From positions 1 to 64,000 of the forward strand of contig SAQG01000005.1 in assembly GCA_004020315.1 (NCBI GenBank): a DNA stretch of 64,000 bases, read 5' to 3'. Shown piece by piece: positions 16,792 through 25,832 of this stretch; position 1 is the first letter of the stretch; the number at the start of each line of letters is the position of its first letter. The position numbers and the translations under genes were made by a program. The notes under the pieces were generated by a model, which worked only from the letters and a program-made list of their open reading frames with translations, ran no database searches and was not told the DNA's origin. Source of the DNA: Mesorhizobium sp. Its GTDB lineage: Bacteria; Pseudomonadota; Alphaproteobacteria; Rhizobiales; Rhizobiaceae.

Positions 16792-17706
16792 ATGAAGCTC
16801 GGACTGCTCACCGCACCGTTTGCGGATACCCCGCTCGGCGAGGTCGCCGACTGGGCAAATTCTGCCGGCTTCGAGGCGCTGGAGATCGCCTGCTGGCCGA
16901 AATCCTCGAGTGCTGCCCGGCGCTATGCCGGCACCAGCCATATCGACGCCGCCTCGACCTCGGCCTCGCAGGCGAAGGAAATCACCGCCGCACTGGCGGA
17001 AGAGAACCTGTCGGTCTTGGGCCTCGGTTTCTATCCCAACCCGCTGCATCCCGATGCCGCCCACCGCAAGGCCGCCATCGATCATTTGAAGAAGGTGATC
17101 GTGCTGGCGAGCCATATGGGCGTGCCGGTGGTCAACACCTTCTGCGGCGGCGACGCTGCAAAAACCGTCGACGCCAACTGGCAAGAGGCGCTCAAGCTGT
17201 GGCCTGATATCATTGCTCATGCGCGCGACAACGGCGTCAAGCTGGCGTTCGAAAACTGCCCGATGATCTTCAGCCATGACGAGTGGCCGGGCGGCCACAA
17301 TATCGCCTATTCGCCCTATATCTGGCGCCGCATCCTCGAGGCCTGGGGCGGCGACGTCGGCATGAACTTCGACCCGTCGCACCTGGTCTGGCAGATGATC
17401 GACCAGGCCCGCTTCATCCGGGAGTTCGGTCCGTACATGCTGCATGTCCATGCCAAGGACCTGATGATCGATCACGATGGACTTTACGAGCGCGGTATCC
17501 TCTCGGCCGGCATGGGCTGGCAGGTGCCGCGCATGCCGGGGCTCGGCGATGTCGACTGGAATGTGATCTTCTCCGGCCTCTATCGCGTCGGCTACGACGG
17601 GCCCATCATCATCGAGCACGAGGATCGGCGGTTTGAGGGGAGCGATGAAAACGTCAAGCGCGGCTTTCTGCTCGCCCGCGACGTGCTGCGCCCCTTCGTG
17701 AAATGA
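16792..17706 (+). CDS. Sugar phosphate isomerase/epimerase (TIM barrel, AP-endonuclease-2 family)
   Basis: 304 residues with the xylose-isomerase-like TIM-barrel pattern. Metal-binding residues appear in order: Glu in LAFENCPM, Asp and His in MNFDPSHLVW, His in LHVHAKD, and Glu in IIIEHEDR. Such enzymes isomerise or epimerise keto-sugars, so it likely channels the sugar imported by the adjacent ABC system. It has a GGGAGGG site 28 bp after the interrupted dehydrogenase. Confidence 0.92.
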   Translation: MKLGLLTAPFADTPLGEVADWANSAGFEALEIACWPKSSSAARRYAGTSHIDAASTSASQAKEITAALAEENLSVLGLGFYPNPLHPDAAHRKAAIDHLKKVIVLASHMGVPVVNTFCGGDAAKTVDANWQEALKLWPDIIAHARDNGVKLAFENCPMIFSHDEWPGGHNIAYSPYIWRRILEAWGGDVGMNFDPSHLVWQMIDQARFIREFGPYMLHVHAKDLMIDHDGLYERGILSAGMGWQVPRMPGLGDVDWNVIFSGLYRVGYDGPIIIEHEDRRFEGSDENVKRGFLLARDVLRPFVK

Positions 17707-17750
17707 CACCCTTTTCGAACTGAACTGAAAACAATGTGGAGGAAGAGTGA

Positions 17751-18785
17751 ATGAAAAAATATCTGGCAATGGTCCCGCTGCTTGCCGGCGCGGCGTTTCT
17801 GGCTTCGGTGGGCGTCTCGTCCGCCGAAGCCAAATACACGATCGGCGTGTCCAACACCGTGCAGGGCAACGGCTGGCGCGAGGAGATGATCTGCGCCATC
17901 AAGGCGCAGGCGCTCGCGTCAGGCGAGGTCACCAAGCTCAACATCGCCCATCGCAACACCGACGCCGCCGGCCAGCTCGAGGACATTCGCAACCTGATCA
18001 GCGCCAAGGTCAACGCCATCGTCGTCAACCCGGCCGATCCGGCCGGCATCAAGTCAGCCCTCGAAGAAGCCACCAAGGCCGGCATCGTCGTTGTCGCCGT
18101 CGACCAGGCGGTCACCGAGCCCTCGGCCTACATCATCTCCAACAACCAGGAGCAGTACGCCTATCTCGGCGCCAAATGGCTGTTCCAGCAGCTGGGCGGC
18201 AAGGGCGATATCGTCTACATGCGCGGCGCCGCCGGCGCTTCGGCCGACAGCGACCGCGACAAGGGCTTCAAGAAGGCGCTTGCCGAATTCCCCGACGTGA
18301 AGGTCGTGCACGAGGTCTTCACCGGCTGGCAGCAGGATCAGGGCAAGCAGCAGATCCTCGATTTCATCGCCACCGGATCGCCGTTCAACGGCATCTGGAC
18401 CTCGGGCATCGACAATGTGATCGTCGATGCGCTGGTCGAGTCGCAGACGCCGCTGGTGCCGGTGGTCGGCGCCGACAATGCCGGCTTCGTCGGCCAGCTG
18501 AACTCGGTCGAAGGCCTTGTCGGCGCGGCGGTGACCAACCCGGGCTCGATCGGCGGCGCCGGCGTGACCCTGGCCCTGCAGATCCTGAACGGCAAGAAGC
18601 CGGCGGAGCAGACCGTGCTGGTCGAGCCGCAGCTCTGGGAGAACGTCACCGAAGAGGGCAAGGCCAAGCTGAAGAGCGTAGCCGACCCGTCGCTGAGCCC
18701 GGAATGGCCGGTCTCGATCTCCATTCCGGACTGGACCACCTACACCAAGGAACAGATCATCGCCTGCAAGGGCCCGGGTGAGTAA
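17751..18785 (+). CDS. Sugar ABC transporter substrate-binding protein (CUT2 type)
   Basis: 344 residues. A signal peptide (AMVPLLAGAAFLASVGVSSA) leads into the type-I periplasmic-binding fold: YTIGVSNTVQGNGWREEM, LISAKVNAIVVNPADPAGI, the hinge strand GIVVVAVDQAV, and GIWTSGIDNVIVDALV. These are features of RbsB/XylF-like proteins. It captures a sugar or polyol in the periplasm for the permeases downstream. ATG 17751 follows GGAGGAAG. A strong hairpin lies 24 bp after the stop and may protect this 3' end. Confidence 0.94.
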   Translation: MKKYLAMVPLLAGAAFLASVGVSSAEAKYTIGVSNTVQGNGWREEMICAIKAQALASGEVTKLNIAHRNTDAAGQLEDIRNLISAKVNAIVVNPADPAGIKSALEEATKAGIVVVAVDQAVTEPSAYIISNNQEQYAYLGAKWLFQQLGGKGDIVYMRGAAGASADSDRDKGFKKALAEFPDVKVVHEVFTGWQQDQGKQQILDFIATGSPFNGIWTSGIDNVIVDALVESQTPLVPVVGADNAGFVGQLNSVEGLVGAAVTNPGSIGGAGVTLALQILNGKKPAEQTVLVEPQLWENVTEEGKAKLKSVADPSLSPEWPVSISIPDWTTYTKEQIIACKGPGE

Positions 18786-18809
18786 TCGCTGCTTTGAATT
18801 GGCATAGCG

Positions 18810-18830
18810 AGGACGGCGAACTGCCGTCCT
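18810..18830 (+). terminator. Intercistronic stem-loop after the binding-protein gene
   Basis: AGGACGGC (18810-18817) pairs perfectly with GCCGTCCT (18823-18830) around GAACT. There is no T-run, so it is more likely an mRNA-stabilising or attenuating hairpin that lets the binding protein be made in excess of the ATPase. Confidence 0.6.
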
Positions 18831-18852
18831 TGCGAGACAACGAGTTGATAGA

Positions 18853-19038
18853 CTGGCGCTCTACGGCGCCCCCCTCTGTCCTGCCGGACATCTCCCCCAC
18901 GAGGGGGGAGATCGGCCGTCACCAATGCTTTGGCCAATCTTCGGCCTTGCAAGAAGAGAGCCGGTGTCAAAGCTGCCAATCTCCCTCCTTGTGGGGGAGA
19001 TGTCCGGCAGGACAGAGGGGGGCGCCGTAGAGCGCCAG
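18853..19038. repeat. RIME-like palindromic element, copy B
   Basis: It has the same core arms as the element at 4177-4351, with outer arms CTGGCGCTCTACGGCG and CGCCGTAGAGCGCCAG. These differ from copy A but remain fully self-complementary. It separates the binding-protein gene from the ATPase gene inside the sugar transporter operon. Confidence 0.92.
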
Positions 19039-19071
19039 CAATAGAGTTTCTGCAACGAGAGCAACGCGATT

Positions 19072-20610
19072 GTGACCACCAACCCCCTCCTGGACGCCAC
19101 CGGCGTCGTGAAGACTTACGGCGCTGTGGTGGCGCTGCGCAATGCGTCGCTGTCGGTTCTGCCGGGTGAGGTTCACGCCCTGATGGGCGCCAATGGCGCC
19201 GGCAAATCGACGCTCGTCAAGATCCTGACCGGCGCCATCCGCGCCGATGCCGGGCATATCCGGATCCGCGGCGAAGCCCGCGACGTGCGCTCCCCTGCCG
19301 ATGCGCGCCGCGCCGGGCTGCTTCCCGTCTATCAGGAACCATCGCTCATCCCCGATCTCGACGTCGCCTCCAACCTTCGCCTGACCGACACGCCGGTCGA
19401 GCCGTTCCGCGCCTGGGTGCGCGAACTCGGCATCCCCGACCTCGACATCCGCGAAACCGCGCGCGACATCCCCCTTGCCGTGCTGCGCGTGCTCGATCTG
19501 GCGCGCGCCCTGGCAGTCGAGCCCGACGTCTTGCTGCTCGACGAGATGACCGCAGCACTGCCGGCAAACCTTGCCGAAAAGGTGCTCGAAGTCGTTCGCC
19601 GCCAGGGCGACAGCGGCCGTTCAGTGATCTTCATTTCCCACCGCTTTGTCGAGATATCCGCACTTTGCGACCGCGCCACCGTGCTTCGCGACGGCGAGAC
19701 CGTCGGCGTCGTCGACATCGAGCCGGGCGTCGAGGAGCGCATCGTCGAGATGATGCTCGGCGCCAGGATCGAAAAGACGCGCATGGCCGCGCGCATGGCA
19801 AGCCAGGCTGCTTCGCCTGGGGATAGCCGCCCGCGCCTCGGCGTGGCGAACCTTCGTGTCGGCACCAAGCTCAACGACGTCTCGTTCGATCTGGCAAACG
19901 GCGAGGTCGCCGGCGTCGTCGCGCTTGAGGGCCAAGGCCAGGACGAGCTCTTCGCCGCGCTCGCCGGCTCCATCCGGCCGTCCGGTGGCACGATCGAAGT
20001 GGACGGGAAGCCGGTGAAATTCGCGCATCCGGCGGATGCGATCCGCGCCGGCATCGCCTATGTGCCCGGCGACCGCACCGAAGCCCTCACCATGCAGCGC
20101 TCCGTGCGCGAAAACATCGCGCTCCCGTTCAGCGCCGCTTTGCGCAACTGGGGGCCGATCAACATGGCGCAGGAACGCTCCAGGGTCGTCAGTGCGATCG
20201 AGCGGCTGCAGATCGACACGCGCGCCCAGCGCGAGGTGCAGCGCCTGTCCGGCGGCAACCAGCAGAAGGTGACGATCGCCCGCTGGATCGCCGCTGAGGC
20301 ACAGACCATCCTCTGCTTCGACCCGACGCGCGGCATCGATGTCGGCACCAAGCAGGAGATCTACAAGCTGCTGCGCGAACTCGCCGACCAGGGCAAATCG
20401 GTGCTGTTCTATACATCCGAGCTCGAGGAGGTGCAGCGTGTCTGCGATCGCGTCATCGTCATCTTTGGGGGGCGCGTCGTCGATGTCTTCCCCGTCGAAC
20501 TCGCCGACGAGCCGGCGCTGATGCGCGCCGCTTACGGCTTGCCGCGTGGCGCCAAGGAGGACGTTGGCATCCTTGCCGACATCCACTCAACCCCGGTGGC
20601 GAAACCTTGA
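19072..20610 (+). CDS. Sugar ABC transporter ATP-binding protein (two NBDs)
   Basis: 512 residues with tandem nucleotide-binding domains, as in RbsA/XylG. The first domain has Walker A GANGAGKST (residues about 38-46) and Walker B LLLDEMTAAL. Its usual LSxGxQQ signature is replaced by a PLAVLRVLDLARAL stretch, so it is diverged. The second domain has the degenerate Walker A GQGQDELF, normal for this family, then LSGGNQQKVTIARW and CFDPTRGIDVG. GTG 19072 is the start. The last 4 nt overlap the permease gene (TTGA). Confidence 0.93.
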   Translation: MTTNPLLDATGVVKTYGAVVALRNASLSVLPGEVHALMGANGAGKSTLVKILTGAIRADAGHIRIRGEARDVRSPADARRAGLLPVYQEPSLIPDLDVASNLRLTDTPVEPFRAWVRELGIPDLDIRETARDIPLAVLRVLDLARALAVEPDVLLLDEMTAALPANLAEKVLEVVRRQGDSGRSVIFISHRFVEISALCDRATVLRDGETVGVVDIEPGVEERIVEMMLGARIEKTRMAARMASQAASPGDSRPRLGVANLRVGTKLNDVSFDLANGEVAGVVALEGQGQDELFAALAGSIRPSGGTIEVDGKPVKFAHPADAIRAGIAYVPGDRTEALTMQRSVRENIALPFSAALRNWGPINMAQERSRVVSAIERLQIDTRAQREVQRLSGGNQQKVTIARWIAAEAQTILCFDPTRGIDVGTKQEIYKLLRELADQGKSVLFYTSELEEVQRVCDRVIVIFGGRVVDVFPVELADEPALMRAAYGLPRGAKEDVGILADIHSTPVAKP

Positions 20611-21578
20611 CCCGTCTCGTCCGCCGTCAGGGCTGGGTCGCCGGCCTGCTTGTCCTCTTCGTGGTCCTGTTCGTGATCACCAAGCTCATCCAGCCGGGCT
20701 ATGGCAGCGGCGATTTCGGCTCGCTGGTGCGCGCGGTGCTGCCTTACGCCTTTGCCGTGGCCGCCCAGACGATTGTCGTCATCGCCGGCGGCATCGATCT
20801 TTCCGTCGGCGCCATGATGGCGCTGACTAGCGTCACCGCCGCCTCGATGATGGACGGCGCCAGCGAGGAATACGCGCTTTTCGTCGTGCCCTTCGTGCTG
20901 GCTATGGGCCTGGTGCTGGGCGCCGTCAACGGCATGCTGATCGTCGTCACCCGCGTGCCCGATATCGTCGTCACGCTGGCCACTCTCTTCGTCCTGCAGG
21001 GCGCGGCGCTGCTGGTCCTCGGTGCGCCCGGCGGCGCGGTGGCCGAATGGCTGCGGGCGACCATCGTCGGGACAGTCGCGATCCCGGGGCTGCCTGAGAT
21101 CTCCGCCTGGATACCGAAGGCGCTGGTGCTGCTTGTCGTCTGCCTCTGCATCATCTGGATACCCCTCAGGCGCTCAAAACTCGGCCTTTCGATCTACGCC
21201 ATCGGTAGCAGCGAGCTCGCGGCGTTTCGCAGCGGCGTGCCCGTCGCGCGCACCAAGATCATCGCCTACGCCCTGTCCGGGCTTTTCGCTGCCATGGGCG
21301 GGCTTGCGCTGACCATGAGCACAGGCATCGGCGCCCCCATCCCCGGCCCCTATCTTCTTGCCAGCGTGGCCGCGGTCGTGCTCGGCGGTGTCGCACTTGG
21401 CGGCGGCAAGGGCGGATTGCTCGGCCCGATCGTCGCGGTCTTCGTGCTGCGGCTGGTGCGCACCGACCTGACGCTGCTGGCCATCGATCCCAACGTCACC
21501 GCAATCATCGAGGGCGCGATCATGGTCGCCGTCGTGATGTTCGGGGCGTTCATCACCATGCGGAGCCGCTCCTCATGA
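20607..21578 (+). CDS. Sugar ABC transporter permease 1
   Basis: 323 residues with 8-10 hydrophobic segments. The family motif QTIVVIAGGIDLSVGAMMAL, containing the GGIDLS signature of RbsC-type permeases, lies near residues 52-71. SELAAFRSGVPVARTKI in the coupling loop also fits. It forms the transmembrane channel with the second permease. Start is TTG 20607 overlapping the ATPase stop. Confidence 0.93.
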   Translation: MTRLVRRQGWVAGLLVLFVVLFVITKLIQPGYGSGDFGSLVRAVLPYAFAVAAQTIVVIAGGIDLSVGAMMALTSVTAASMMDGASEEYALFVVPFVLAMGLVLGAVNGMLIVVTRVPDIVVTLATLFVLQGAALLVLGAPGGAVAEWLRATIVGTVAIPGLPEISAWIPKALVLLVVCLCIIWIPLRRSKLGLSIYAIGSSELAAFRSGVPVARTKIIAYALSGLFAAMGGLALTMSTGIGAPIPGPYLLASVAAVVLGGVALGGGKGGLLGPIVAVFVLRLVRTDLTLLAIDPNVTAIIEGAIMVAVVMFGAFITMRSRSS

Positions 21579-21607
21579 GCAATGGCGTGAGGCTGGTTTA
21601 CGGAGTC

Positions 21608-21789
21608 GGCGATCCACGGCGCCCCCCTCTGTCCTGCCGGACATCTCCCCCACTTGGGGGGAGATTGGCAGCTTCGGCGCCACGCTCATTCTTGCAACGC
21701 CGACAATTGGCGAAAGCCGTCGCGCCGTCCAATCTCCCCACCCGTGGGGGAGATGTCCGGCAGGACAGAGGGGGGCGCCGTGGATCGCC
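21608..21789. repeat. RIME-like palindromic element, copy C
   Basis: Its core arms match copies A and B. The outer arms GGCGATCCACGGCG and CGCCGTGGATCGCC are again different but fully complementary. It lies between the two permease genes of the same operon. Confidence 0.92.
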
Positions 21790-21831
21790 ATCCTCTCCCG
21801 GCATCGGGCAAAACCAATCGCGAGCCACGTC

Positions 21832-22812
21832 ATGAGCACAACCGCGATCCAACCCGTCCCCTCCGGCCGCCGCCTCAAGCGCTTCATGGCCGACCGGCCG
21901 CTGATCCCCCTGATCATCCTGCTGGTCATCCTGGTGGTGGTGCTGCAGATCCTGCGCCCCGGCATCGTCAACGAGCGCTGGCTCGCCAACACGGTCAAAT
22001 TTGCCATTCCGCTGGCAATTCTTGCCGGCTGCCAGACCATGACCATGCTGACCGGCGGCATCGACCTGTCGGTCGGAACCGTGGCGACGATGAGCGCCTT
22101 CATCATGGCGACGCAGGTCGTCAATCATGACCCGGCGGTGGCGATCCTCATCGCATTGGTGCCGGCGGTGCTAATCGGCCTGGTCAACGGCATCGGCGTC
22201 GGCGTCTTTCGCGTGCATCCGCTGATCATGACGCTCGGCACCAGCCTGATCGGCACCGGCTGCCTGCAGGTCTATCAGCGCACCGTCATCGCTTCGGGCG
22301 CCAAGATTCCGCCCTTCCTGGCCTGGCTCGGCACCGGCCTCACCTATGGCGTGCCCAACGCGCTGCTGCTGTTCGTGCCCATCGCCGTCCTCATCGTCTT
22401 CACCTTGAACCGCACCGGCTTCGGCCGCCTGCTTTACGCGGTCGGCGACAATGAAGGGGCAGCACGCCTGTCCGGCGTCCGTTATTGGCAGGTGATCACC
22501 GCGCTCTACGTCATCTCGAGCGTGCTCGCCGGCATCACCGGGCTGCTCTACATCGGCCTGATCAAGGCGCCGTCGCTGTCGCTGGCCGAGCCGCTGGTGC
22601 TGCCTTCGGTGGCAGCCGCGGTGATCGGCGGAACGTCGATCTTCGGCGGCCGCGGCGGCTACACCGGCACAATCATCGGCGCCCTGATCCTCACCGTGCT
22701 GACGACACTGCTCACCATTTTGCAGATGCCCGAAGGCGCACGGCGGATTTTGTTTGGGCTGATCGTGCTGTTCGTGACGGCGGCTTACTTGAGGATTATT
22801 GAGGATCGGTAG
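21832..22812 (+). CDS. Sugar ABC transporter permease 2
   Basis: 326 residues, RbsC-type. The signature QTMTMLTGGIDLSVGTVATM appears near residues 65-84. A coupling segment GDNEGAARLSGV and the Gly-rich GGTSIFGGRGGYTGTIIGAL follow. It completes a transporter of one binding protein, one double ATPase and two distinct permeases. The last gene of the operon; ATG 21832 is the start. Confidence 0.93.
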   Translation: MSTTAIQPVPSGRRLKRFMADRPLIPLIILLVILVVVLQILRPGIVNERWLANTVKFAIPLAILAGCQTMTMLTGGIDLSVGTVATMSAFIMATQVVNHDPAVAILIALVPAVLIGLVNGIGVGVFRVHPLIMTLGTSLIGTGCLQVYQRTVIASGAKIPPFLAWLGTGLTYGVPNALLLFVPIAVLIVFTLNRTGFGRLLYAVGDNEGAARLSGVRYWQVITALYVISSVLAGITGLLYIGLIKAPSLSLAEPLVLPSVAAAVIGGTSIFGGRGGYTGTIIGALILTVLTTLLTILQMPEGARRILFGLIVLFVTAAYLRIIEDR

Positions 22813-23240
22813 GGGTGGGGGCGGCAGTGGCTGCTTATGACCCTGAGGCGCGCCCCTCGCTCGAAGCACCGCGAACCGCCACTTCGCGCACCAAAACGCT
22901 GCTTCGACTCTGCTGACTTCCTGGCGGACGTTAGCTGGGCTGCAAACCCTCACTGATGCTTGCACCGATCGGGCATCTTTTCCATGAACCGGCAACTCAA
23001 GCGATGCCACAAAGTAGTATCGCGCCGCCGTGGCCTTTTATTTATTTCGGCGGCGAACCGTCGCTTGAATTCTAGAACGGTGGACGCTTCGCTTATGTCG
23101 TCGAAGACGTATCGGCAGCGGACTGAAGGCGGCGCCTTGTGATTGAGAGACCACCACGTCTTGAGCGCACGGCGGAGCGCGTTCGCCTGCCTGCGGGGTG
23201 CGTACGATCGCATTGCGGTAGCCCAGTTGGTCGGATGGCA
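22813..23240. other. Gene-free spacer between sugar operon and LysR gene
   Basis: About 430 bp. I see no reading frame with recognisable content and no strong hairpin or repeat. The composition is less GC-rich than the neighbours around 23020-23110, which may mark an old junction. Confidence 0.5.
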
Positions 23241-24155
23241 TCACGATGTATGGAGAGTTTTGGGATTTTTGTCCGTGCCTGTCGTCTCGCGCACGATGTC
23301 GAGGAATGCCTGTAGCACAGGCGAAGGCTGTTCGCGCCGATAGATGATAGACGTATCGACTGACAGGTTTCGGCCCCGAATAGGTCGATAGACCACGCCG
23401 GATCGCTGCAGGTTCTCGAGACAGGCAGGCAGCAGTGAGACGCCAAGTCCAACGGATACAAGTCCGATGATCGTTTGCTTGGGAGTTGCTTCCCGCATGA
23501 TCCTCGGGCTGAAGCCGGATGAACGGCACAGCCCGACGATCTCGTCATAGAGCGACGGATTGATGCTGCGCGGGAATTGGATCAGCGCTTCCTGAGCCAG
23601 GTCAGCCAGCGCGATCTCGGTCTCTGGCGCTAACCAATGTGTTTCCGGCAAGGCCACGATCAGCGGTTCGACCAATATGCTTTCGGCTTGAAGAGCGTTG
23701 TGAACGACGGGAGGGTGGACAAAGCCAATGTCGAGCTGCCGTTCGGCTACCAGTTTTATCTGATTGGGAATGCGCAGATCGGTCAGGCTCAACTCGACCT
23801 CGGGATAACGTTCGGTGAACCGCTGAACGACAGCTGGCACCACACTGTAGATGGCGGCATCGATAAATCCGACTGACAGATGGCCGGTTTCACCACGACC
23901 GGCTTTGCGGGCAAGCTCGACGGCTTGCCCTGTCTGATGAAGGACTGCTCTCGCCTCATCGAGAAACACCCGGCCGGCCTCGGTCAGTTCGACCTTGCGT
24001 TTGGTGCGCTCCAGCAGGCGTACGCCTATGACCTGTTCCAAGTGCTGGATCTGCTTGGTGAGAGGGGGTTGGGAGATATGCAGACGCGCTGCGGCGCGCC
24101 CGAAATGCAACTCTTCGGCGACAGCCACGAAGGACTGCATCAGTTTGTGATCCAT
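23241..24155 (-). CDS. LysR-family transcriptional regulator
   Basis: 304 residues. The N-terminal winged helix reads LMQSFVAVAEELHFGRAAAR then LHISQPPLTKQIQHLE, the standard LysR DNA-binding motif. The effector domain follows (GHLSVGFIDAAIYSVVPAVV, RQLDIGFVHPPV, VSVGLGVSLLP). It diverges from the LVIVD gene, with a 24-bp palindrome between the two starts as a likely binding site. It probably regulates that gene and itself. The inducer is unknown. Confidence 0.94.
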   Translation of the reverse strand: MDHKLMQSFVAVAEELHFGRAAARLHISQPPLTKQIQHLEQVIGVRLLERTKRKVELTEAGRVFLDEARAVLHQTGQAVELARKAGRGETGHLSVGFIDAAIYSVVPAVVQRFTERYPEVELSLTDLRIPNQIKLVAERQLDIGFVHPPVVHNALQAESILVEPLIVALPETHWLAPETEIALADLAQEALIQFPRSINPSLYDEIVGLCRSSGFSPRIMREATPKQTIIGLVSVGLGVSLLPACLENLQRSGVVYRPIRGRNLSVDTSIIYRREQPSPVLQAFLDIVRETTGTDKNPKTLHTS

Positions 24156-24191
24156 CTCTCAATTTCCAAAATCGAATTAGTCGTTCTCCAA

Positions 24192-24215
24192 TCAATATTG
24201 GACAGAAAATATTGA
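24192..24215. promoter_or_regulatory. Candidate LysR operator
   Basis: TCAATATT (24192-24199) and AATATTGA (24208-24215) form a perfect 8-bp inverted repeat with an 8-base spacer. It contains the T-N11-A pattern expected of LysR sites and lies in the 97-bp divergent intergenic region. Confidence 0.6.
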
Positions 24216-24252
24216 AAATCGCAAAGCTTAGACAGTCACAAATCTGGGAGAT

Positions 24253-25719
24253 GTGCTCTTGAGGAATGCCGAGATTTCCCGCCGCCAGATGTTGAAGGTT
24301 CCACTTGTTGGTGCGGCGCTTGCCACCGCATCTCAATCCGGTCTTGTCTGTGAGGCGCTTGCACAGCGAGTTCCTGCTGCCTCGCCAGCGCCCCCTGGCG
24401 CCTTCGCCCATCATGTCGAAGCAATCGGCTATACCGATCTCGATCATCGCCCTGCCTTCAAGATGGCGATCCGGCAGGTCGGCGAGCGCTGGTATCTTTA
24501 TACCGGACACTTCTGGCACTCTGGCTGGAGCATCGTCGACGTGACCGATCCGGCAAAGCCTGAGGTCGTCAAGTTTGTGCCCTATCCCGGCACGAACACC
24601 TGGACGCTGCAGATCGATTTGTCCGGCGACACGATGGTGACGGCCCTTGAAAAACCTTTCGCGAATTTCGGCGGTGACCCCGGCGCGCCTTTTGGCGAAG
24701 GGGTCCTGATCTGGGATATCGCTGATCCCATCAATCCGAAACAACTCGGTCATTACCGGACCGGAGGCAACGGCACGCACCGCAACCTCTATCCCGGCGG
24801 GCGTTATGTTCATCTTGCCGCCGGCATGCCCGGTTACAAGGGTAACATCTACGTCATTCTCGATATCTCGGACCGCTCCAATCCACGCGAGGCCGGACGC
24901 TGGTGGGTGCCGGGCCAGCACGAGGCCGGCGGGGAGAGCTTCCCATCGGCCGAACCCGTAGCAGCATCACAGGAGGCGTCGGACCGCTACCGCCTACGAC
25001 TGCGGCCGCAATGCATGTGCGGCGCCTTCTGCGCCAGCACGGGCGAGGACATCTCGCTGCATGGCCCGCCTTACGTCGTCGGCGATCTTGTCTACCTGCC
25101 TTATGGTGCGGCTGGGATCATCGTGCTCGACATCAGTGACGTCTCGCAGCCGAAGCAGATCAGCAGCCTGAGCTTCAGTCCGCCCTTCCATTCCCGTTTC
25201 GGTGTGCACGGCGTGCTGCCGATACCCGAACGGGGCATCGCCTTCGCCAATTCGGAGAACGTCACTTATGGACGCGGCCCTATGCATCACGCGTCGATCG
25301 TCGATATTTCCGATCCTGCCGAGCCGTTCTTGCTGTCGCTGTTGCCGGAGCCCGTGCCGCCCGAAGGCGCTCCCTATTCGGACTTCACCACGCGCGGCGG
25401 CTGGCGCGGGCCGCACAACATCAACCACCACCAACATCATCCCGACGTCGAGAAACAGGGCGATTTGTTCTACATCGCGCATTTCAACGCCGGGCTCAGA
25501 ATTTACGATGTTTCGAACACACGGCTCCCGCGTGAGGTCGGCTATTTCATTCCACCGGAACCCACCCGGCGCTACGGGCCAATGCCTGAGGATAAGCTGG
25601 TGCTGCAGACCGAGGATGTCGTCGTGGATCGTCGCGGCTTCATCTACATCAGCGACAAGAACCAGGGTCTCTGGATACTCCGCTATACCGGCCCAAAGCC
25701 GGAGGGGGCCGCGCCATGA
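24253..25719 (+). CDS. Tat-exported LVIVD-repeat (beta-propeller-like) protein
   Basis: 488 residues. The N-terminus SRRQMLKVPLVGAALATA is a twin-arginine signal. The body contains repeated LVIVD-type blades such as WSIVDVTDPAKPEVV, LIWDIADPINPKQLG, VILDISDRSNPREAG, IVLDISDVSQPKQIS and IYDVSNTRLPREVG. Such proteins are thought to be extracytoplasmic propellers; no enzyme activity is evident. Start GTG 24253 is close to GGGAG; TTG 24259 has better spacing to the same site and is an alternative. The stop overlaps ATG of a truncated ORF (ATGA). Confidence 0.85.
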   Translation: MLLRNAEISRRQMLKVPLVGAALATASQSGLVCEALAQRVPAASPAPPGAFAHHVEAIGYTDLDHRPAFKMAIRQVGERWYLYTGHFWHSGWSIVDVTDPAKPEVVKFVPYPGTNTWTLQIDLSGDTMVTALEKPFANFGGDPGAPFGEGVLIWDIADPINPKQLGHYRTGGNGTHRNLYPGGRYVHLAAGMPGYKGNIYVILDISDRSNPREAGRWWVPGQHEAGGESFPSAEPVAASQEASDRYRLRLRPQCMCGAFCASTGEDISLHGPPYVVGDLVYLPYGAAGIIVLDISDVSQPKQISSLSFSPPFHSRFGVHGVLPIPERGIAFANSENVTYGRGPMHHASIVDISDPAEPFLLSLLPEPVPPEGAPYSDFTTRGGWRGPHNINHHQHHPDVEKQGDLFYIAHFNAGLRIYDVSNTRLPREVGYFIPPEPTRRYGPMPEDKLVLQTEDVVVDRRGFIYISDKNQGLWILRYTGPKPEGAAP

Positions 25720-25793
25720 AGGTGGCGCTGAGGACGAAGCCCAACCTAGCAAGCATCTATAGCGCTCAGGACCGTTACCAGCGTTGGAAATGA
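25716..25793 (+). pseudogene. Truncated start of a downstream gene (25 codons)
   Basis: ATG 25716 overlaps the stop of the LVIVD gene in the typical ATGA coupling. The frame runs only 25 codons (MKVALRTKPNLASIYSAQDR...) before TGA. About 40 bp later, homology to a HerA-like ATPase begins on the other strand. The simplest reading is an operon partner cut off by a rearrangement, though a genuine short ORF cannot be excluded. Confidence 0.45.
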
Positions 25794-25832
25794 AATACTG
25801 CGTCGACTAATTTCGGCACCCTCCGCCCTCCG

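Noticed and set aside
22171..23010. A 279-codon minus-strand frame
   Set aside because: Mostly antisense to the second permease gene and without family features.
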